DNA of 64,000 nucleotides from the NCBI RefSeq assembly GCF_029240215.1, contig NZ_JARBTK010000001.1, forward strand, positions 310,001 to 374,000, in the 5' to 3' direction. This document shows positions 60,451 through 64,000 of this stretch, one piece after another (the stretch's first letter is position 1; each line of letters begins with the position of its first letter). Made by a program: the position numbers and the translations under genes. Below the pieces are notes generated by a model. The model saw nothing but the letters and a program-made list of their open reading frames with translations, had not been told where the DNA came from and did not search any database. Source of the stretch: Chryseobacterium sp. (GTDB taxonomy: Bacteria > Bacteroidota > Bacteroidia > Flavobacteriales > Weeksellaceae).

Positions 60451-60887
60451 AAAATTGCAACTTTTTGAGACAATATTTAGATCTTTCTTTATGCTACATT
60501 TTTAGATTGATTACACGTAAAATGTGATATTTTCCCAAAGCGAAATTGAAGATTTGACGGATTCAATTCATCTTTTCTTAATTTCTTCTTTACGATATTT
60601 CTTAATCATATTCTCTCTACATTGATAATTATAACTAAACAGCAATGCTATTTAAAATTCTGAGGTAAAATGGTCGGTGGCAACCTTTCTGGGTTTCATC
60701 TACCAGGTTTTTTTGTTATTTCAAAAGCAATCATTATTTTGCTTAACTATTTCAGAAAATTTGTATTTACATTTTACTAATCTCTCTATGCTATTTTAAA
60801 CATCAAAATAAAAAATTGTATCTCTATAATTATTTATTTAATTTTAACAATATATAGTTTGGATTGACGCAATGCGCTAAGCCAAAT
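60451..60887. other. Intergenic region left of the cassette-like unit
   Basis: No gene seen in about 440 bp of AT-rich sequence. The last 25 bases (GGATTGACGC...AGCCAAAT, 60861-60887) end in CCAAAT-G-TTAC, resembling the right edge of the cassette (CCAAACC-G-TTAC at 63838-63849), so they may be the tail of an older attC-like site. Confidence 0.4.
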
Positions 60888-60938
60888 GTTACCTGCCATT
60901 TTAAGAGCGACCGTGTTAACAAGAAAATAGACGACTAA

Positions 60939-61817
60939 ATGACAAAATTTAAAGACTTCACAGCTTTCAATGAATATTTGGGTGTTGCAAAACCTCTGGA
61001 CAATGATATTGACATTGGTTATTACGACCCTGCGAATATGCGTTTAAAGTCGGAGCCAGTGATGATTGATTTTTACAGAGTTTCTTTTAAAATAAATTTT
61101 ACAGATAAGACAACACCCAATGCAAAGCCAATAACTGCGGTGTTTTTCAACAGTCCTGAAATGGTTGGCGGTTGGGATATAGAACCCTCCTTTTCGGGAA
61201 TGTATTTACAACTATCAAAAAAAATCATTGAGGAAAATCGTTTTTTATTTAAAAATTATCTTGACTACGGACTGCACGAAGCCCTATTTTTAACCGAAAG
61301 CGAATTAAATGAAATTAGCACGTTGTATAGTTTAATGATAAAGTATTACAACCAAGATAATCAAAATTTTGAGGTGATACTTTCTTATGTAAATGTGATT
61401 ATCTCGTTGGTAGAAGCATTTTATAAGCGACAATTTTCTGCCGACCCCAAACAATATAATCGAATCGTTACCGATTTTCAACAAGGTTTAAAAGATTATT
61501 ACAACGAACCAGTAAACCGAATCCCAACAGTTCAATATTTTGCCGACAAATTTGGATTAACCCCAAATTATTTTGGTGACATCATCAAACATTTTACCCA
61601 AAAATCTGCCATTGAAAACATTCACGAATTTGTGATAGAAAAAGCGAAAGAAATGCTTGAAAAAAGGAGCGATTTAAACAATACCGAAATAGCTTACGAA
61701 TTAGGTTTTGAATATCCAAACTACTTTGCTAAGTTTTTTAAAAAGCAAGTAAATCTGACACCGAAAGAGTATCGTCTGCAAGCCTCTGATAAGAACATCA
61801 ATTTACAACGGATGTAG
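60939..61817 (+). CDS. AraC-family transcriptional regulator
   Basis: A 292-residue regulator with an N-terminal sensing domain (about 10-160) and a C-terminal AraC/XylS DNA-binding domain with two helix-turn-helix motifs (about 198-282; TVQYFADKFGLTPNYFGDIIK and NNTEIAYELGFEYPNYFAKFFKKQVNLTPKEYR). The N-terminal part lacks a clear cupin sugar motif. It lies 97 bp upstream of the aldo/keto reductase gene on the same strand. Such AraC genes often control the adjoining oxidoreductases in response to electrophiles or aldehydes. The effector is unknown. Confidence 0.9.
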   Translation: MTKFKDFTAFNEYLGVAKPLDNDIDIGYYDPANMRLKSEPVMIDFYRVSFKINFTDKTTPNAKPITAVFFNSPEMVGGWDIEPSFSGMYLQLSKKIIEENRFLFKNYLDYGLHEALFLTESELNEISTLYSLMIKYYNQDNQNFEVILSYVNVIISLVEAFYKRQFSADPKQYNRIVTDFQQGLKDYYNEPVNRIPTVQYFADKFGLTPNYFGDIIKHFTQKSAIENIHEFVIEKAKEMLEKRSDLNNTEIAYELGFEYPNYFAKFFKKQVNLTPKEYRLQASDKNINLQRM

Positions 61818-61884
61818 CTCAATCAGTAATTTGTTTCCTTTTTTATAGTGGTTTGTTTCCTGCCTTCGTTTTACGAACTTCTAA

Positions 61885-63054
<1,170 letters not shown>

Positions 63055-63082
63055 ATAAAATACATTTAAAATCAGAATAAAA

Positions 63083-63688
63083 ATGACAGAAACAAAAAAT
63101 GTATTGCTTATCAATACACATTTAACATATCCAAATTGGACAGAAGGAACGCTAAACAATTCATTCTTTAAAGTCGCAAAAGATTTTTTTGAATCCAAAT
63201 ATTATGAAGTTTTAGAAACGACAGTAGAAGATGGCTACAATGCTGATGAAGAAGTAGAAAAGCATTTGAAGGCAGACATTGTTATTTTACAAACACCTTT
63301 AAATTGGTTTGGTGCACCTTGGATTTATAAAAAGTATGTGGACGAAGTTTTTAACAGTGCATTTGCCAGTAAATCACTACTAACAGGTGATGGCAGAACA
63401 CCTGAAAACCCAACCGCTCAATATGGAACAGGTGGACTGATGCAAGGTAAAAAATTTATGATTTGTGCCACTTGGAATGCTCCAGCCGAAGCGTTTGATG
63501 ACCCCAATCAATATTTATTTGCAGGCAAAGGTTTGACAGATATTTTCTTGCATATTACAAGCAACTATCGTTTTTGTGGTTACGACATTATGGATAGTTA
63601 CAACTGCTTTGACATTTATAGACGAACAGACATTGCCAAAGACGTTGAGAATTATCCAGCACATTTAGTGAAAGTATTTGACTTCTAA
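63083..63688 (+). CDS. NAD(P)H oxidoreductase, MdaB-like flavodoxin fold
   Basis: A 201-residue flavoprotein of the NQO/MdaB family, catalysing two-electron reduction of quinones or similar electrophiles in the cytoplasm. It has the N-terminal strand and loop VLLINTHLTYPNWTEGTLN, the FAD-contacting ILQTPLNWFGAPWIYKKYVDEVF, and GTGGLMQGKKFMICATWNAP, which is diagnostic of MdaB. Length fits the family. It is 28 bp after the aldo/keto reductase gene, so the pair is probably one transcript. The attC-like palindrome begins 27 bp after its stop. Confidence 0.9.
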   Translation: MTETKNVLLINTHLTYPNWTEGTLNNSFFKVAKDFFESKYYEVLETTVEDGYNADEEVEKHLKADIVILQTPLNWFGAPWIYKKYVDEVFNSAFASKSLLTGDGRTPENPTAQYGTGGLMQGKKFMICATWNAPAEAFDDPNQYLFAGKGLTDIFLHITSNYRFCGYDIMDSYNCFDIYRRTDIAKDVENYPAHLVKVFDF

Positions 63689-63715
63689 AACGGACAAAAC
63701 AAACCGACAAAAAAC

Positions 63716-63848
63716 GGCAGGTAACAAGGTATTGGCAAAAGCAGGGCTGAAGTGCAAACTTCAGCTTTTGTGCTTCTATTAAACTTTTGTAAATTAGCCG
63801 AACTGAAGTGCTTATATTTCCCTGCCTTCGTCAATACCCAAACCGTTA
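63716..63848. repeat. attC-like imperfect palindrome at the end of the three-gene unit
   Basis: The arm GGTATTGGCAAAAGCAGGG (63728-63746) pairs with CCCTGCCTTCGTCAATACC (63820-63838) at 16 of 19 places. Outside it, TAAC (63722-63725) pairs with GTTA (63845-63848). Inside it lies a small hairpin, GCTGAAGT-GCAA-ACTTCAGC (63746-63765), followed by TTTT, and CTGAAGTGC recurs at 63803-63811. The length (about 130 bp), a short conserved outer box and an imperfect stem are features of integron attC sites. The inner hairpin could also act as a terminator for the upstream gene. Confidence 0.55.
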
Positions 63849-63883
63849 CTGGTAATTTTAAAGAACGTCCGAAAAGATTGAAT

Positions 63884-64000
63884 CTACTTTAACAATTGAA
63901 CAATATTCAATTTATAAATTTTACCAATCGGAATCTTATAATCTGCGATAGCGATGATGTTTCCTTCAATGCTGTTAATGCGTTTTGGAGCAATTGCGAA
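63884..64000 (-). CDS. C-terminal end of a probable LytTR-domain response regulator (partial)
   Basis: Thirty-eight codons and a TAG stop (63884-63886) are visible; the rest lies beyond the right edge. The peptide contains APKRINSIEGNIIAIADYKI then PIGKIYK, which fits the end of a LytTR DNA-binding domain, where an NKxxI-x-IEGN-type strand and an IPIGxxYK motif are usual. Such proteins in Bacteroidota are normally LytR/AlgR-type response regulators paired with a histidine kinase. The identification rests on a short stretch. Confidence 0.6.
   Translation of the reverse strand, partial: FAIAPKRINSIEGNIIAIADYKIPIGKIYKLNIVQLLK

Noticed and set aside
63746..63769. Simple Rho-independent terminator after the MdaB-like gene
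   Set aside because: The 8-bp hairpin with TTTT could terminate, but it is nested inside a larger paired structure that also matches the left edge of the unit, so I describe it as part of the attC-like element.

Overview
The window looks like a chromosomal segment of a flavobacterium, most like Chryseobacterium or a related member of the Weeksellaceae. The reasons are low GC by eye, SusC/SusD outer-membrane pairs, Bacteroidota-type promoters (TTTG, about 19-21 nt, TAnnTTTG), many proteins with signal peptides ending in -AQ, and large Ig/TSP3-repeat surface proteins. No tRNA, rRNA, CRISPR array, transposase or integrase was seen.

Region 1 (1-37330, every gene on the minus strand) is a polysaccharide utilisation locus of about 37 kb for glucurono(arabino)xylan side chains and their sugars. 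Read in transcription order it holds a Nudix-fold sugar regulator (NrtR/XylR type), xylulokinase, xylose isomerase, a SusC/SusD pair, the whole D-glucuronate route (mannonate dehydratase, SDR mannonate oxidoreductase, uronate isomerase, KDG kinase, KDPG aldolase, hexuronate MFS transporter), then exported enzymes: GH95, GH43, GH43, a double CE1 esterase, GH31, GH115, GH43, GH43+CBM6, NPCBM-GH27, PA14-GH31, and a GH43+CBM6 that runs off the left edge. The logic is removal of arabinose, glucuronate, galactose, xylose and acyl decorations outside the cytoplasm, import, then cytoplasmic conversion of xylose to xylulose-5-phosphate and of glucuronate to pyruvate plus glyceraldehyde-3-phosphate. No endoxylanase (GH10/11/30) is in the window. 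Palindromic repeats and hairpins sit in several of the intergenic gaps and may tune expression along the run.

Region 2 (37331-39630) is mostly non-coding and AT-rich. It has a perfect 26-bp palindrome, an 88-codon hypothetical gene and a truncated Crp/Fnr-like gene.

Region 3 (39631-46430, plus strand) is a surface-protein cluster: a small exported protein ending in an RPPP motif, a 1717-residue multi-domain surface protein, and a 220-residue exported companion. The last two share a C-terminal GMMV(Y/F)D...W module. A strong terminator closes the cluster.

Region 4 (46540-47730, minus) is a decayed sulfur-related cluster. Remnants of a DUF6691 protein, a YeeE/YedE transporter and a rhodanese-domain protein are visible, with stops, frameshifts and deletions.

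Region 5 (47767-56736) holds ordinary accessory genes: a DJ-1/PfpI protein, a Crp/Fnr regulator, a cation/proton antiporter, Hsp20, an alpha/beta hydrolase, a beta-lactamase-fold serine hydrolase and two exported HExxH putative metalloproteases. A long near-perfect hairpin lies at 51280-51346.

Region 6 (57230-64000) has a GH2 beta-galactosidase, then a three-gene unit (AraC regulator, Tat-signal aldo/keto reductase, MdaB-like NAD(P)H oxidoreductase). The unit's edges resemble an integron gene cassette: its first bases are complementary to the start of a long imperfect palindrome at its end. The C-terminal end of a probable LytTR response regulator closes the window.
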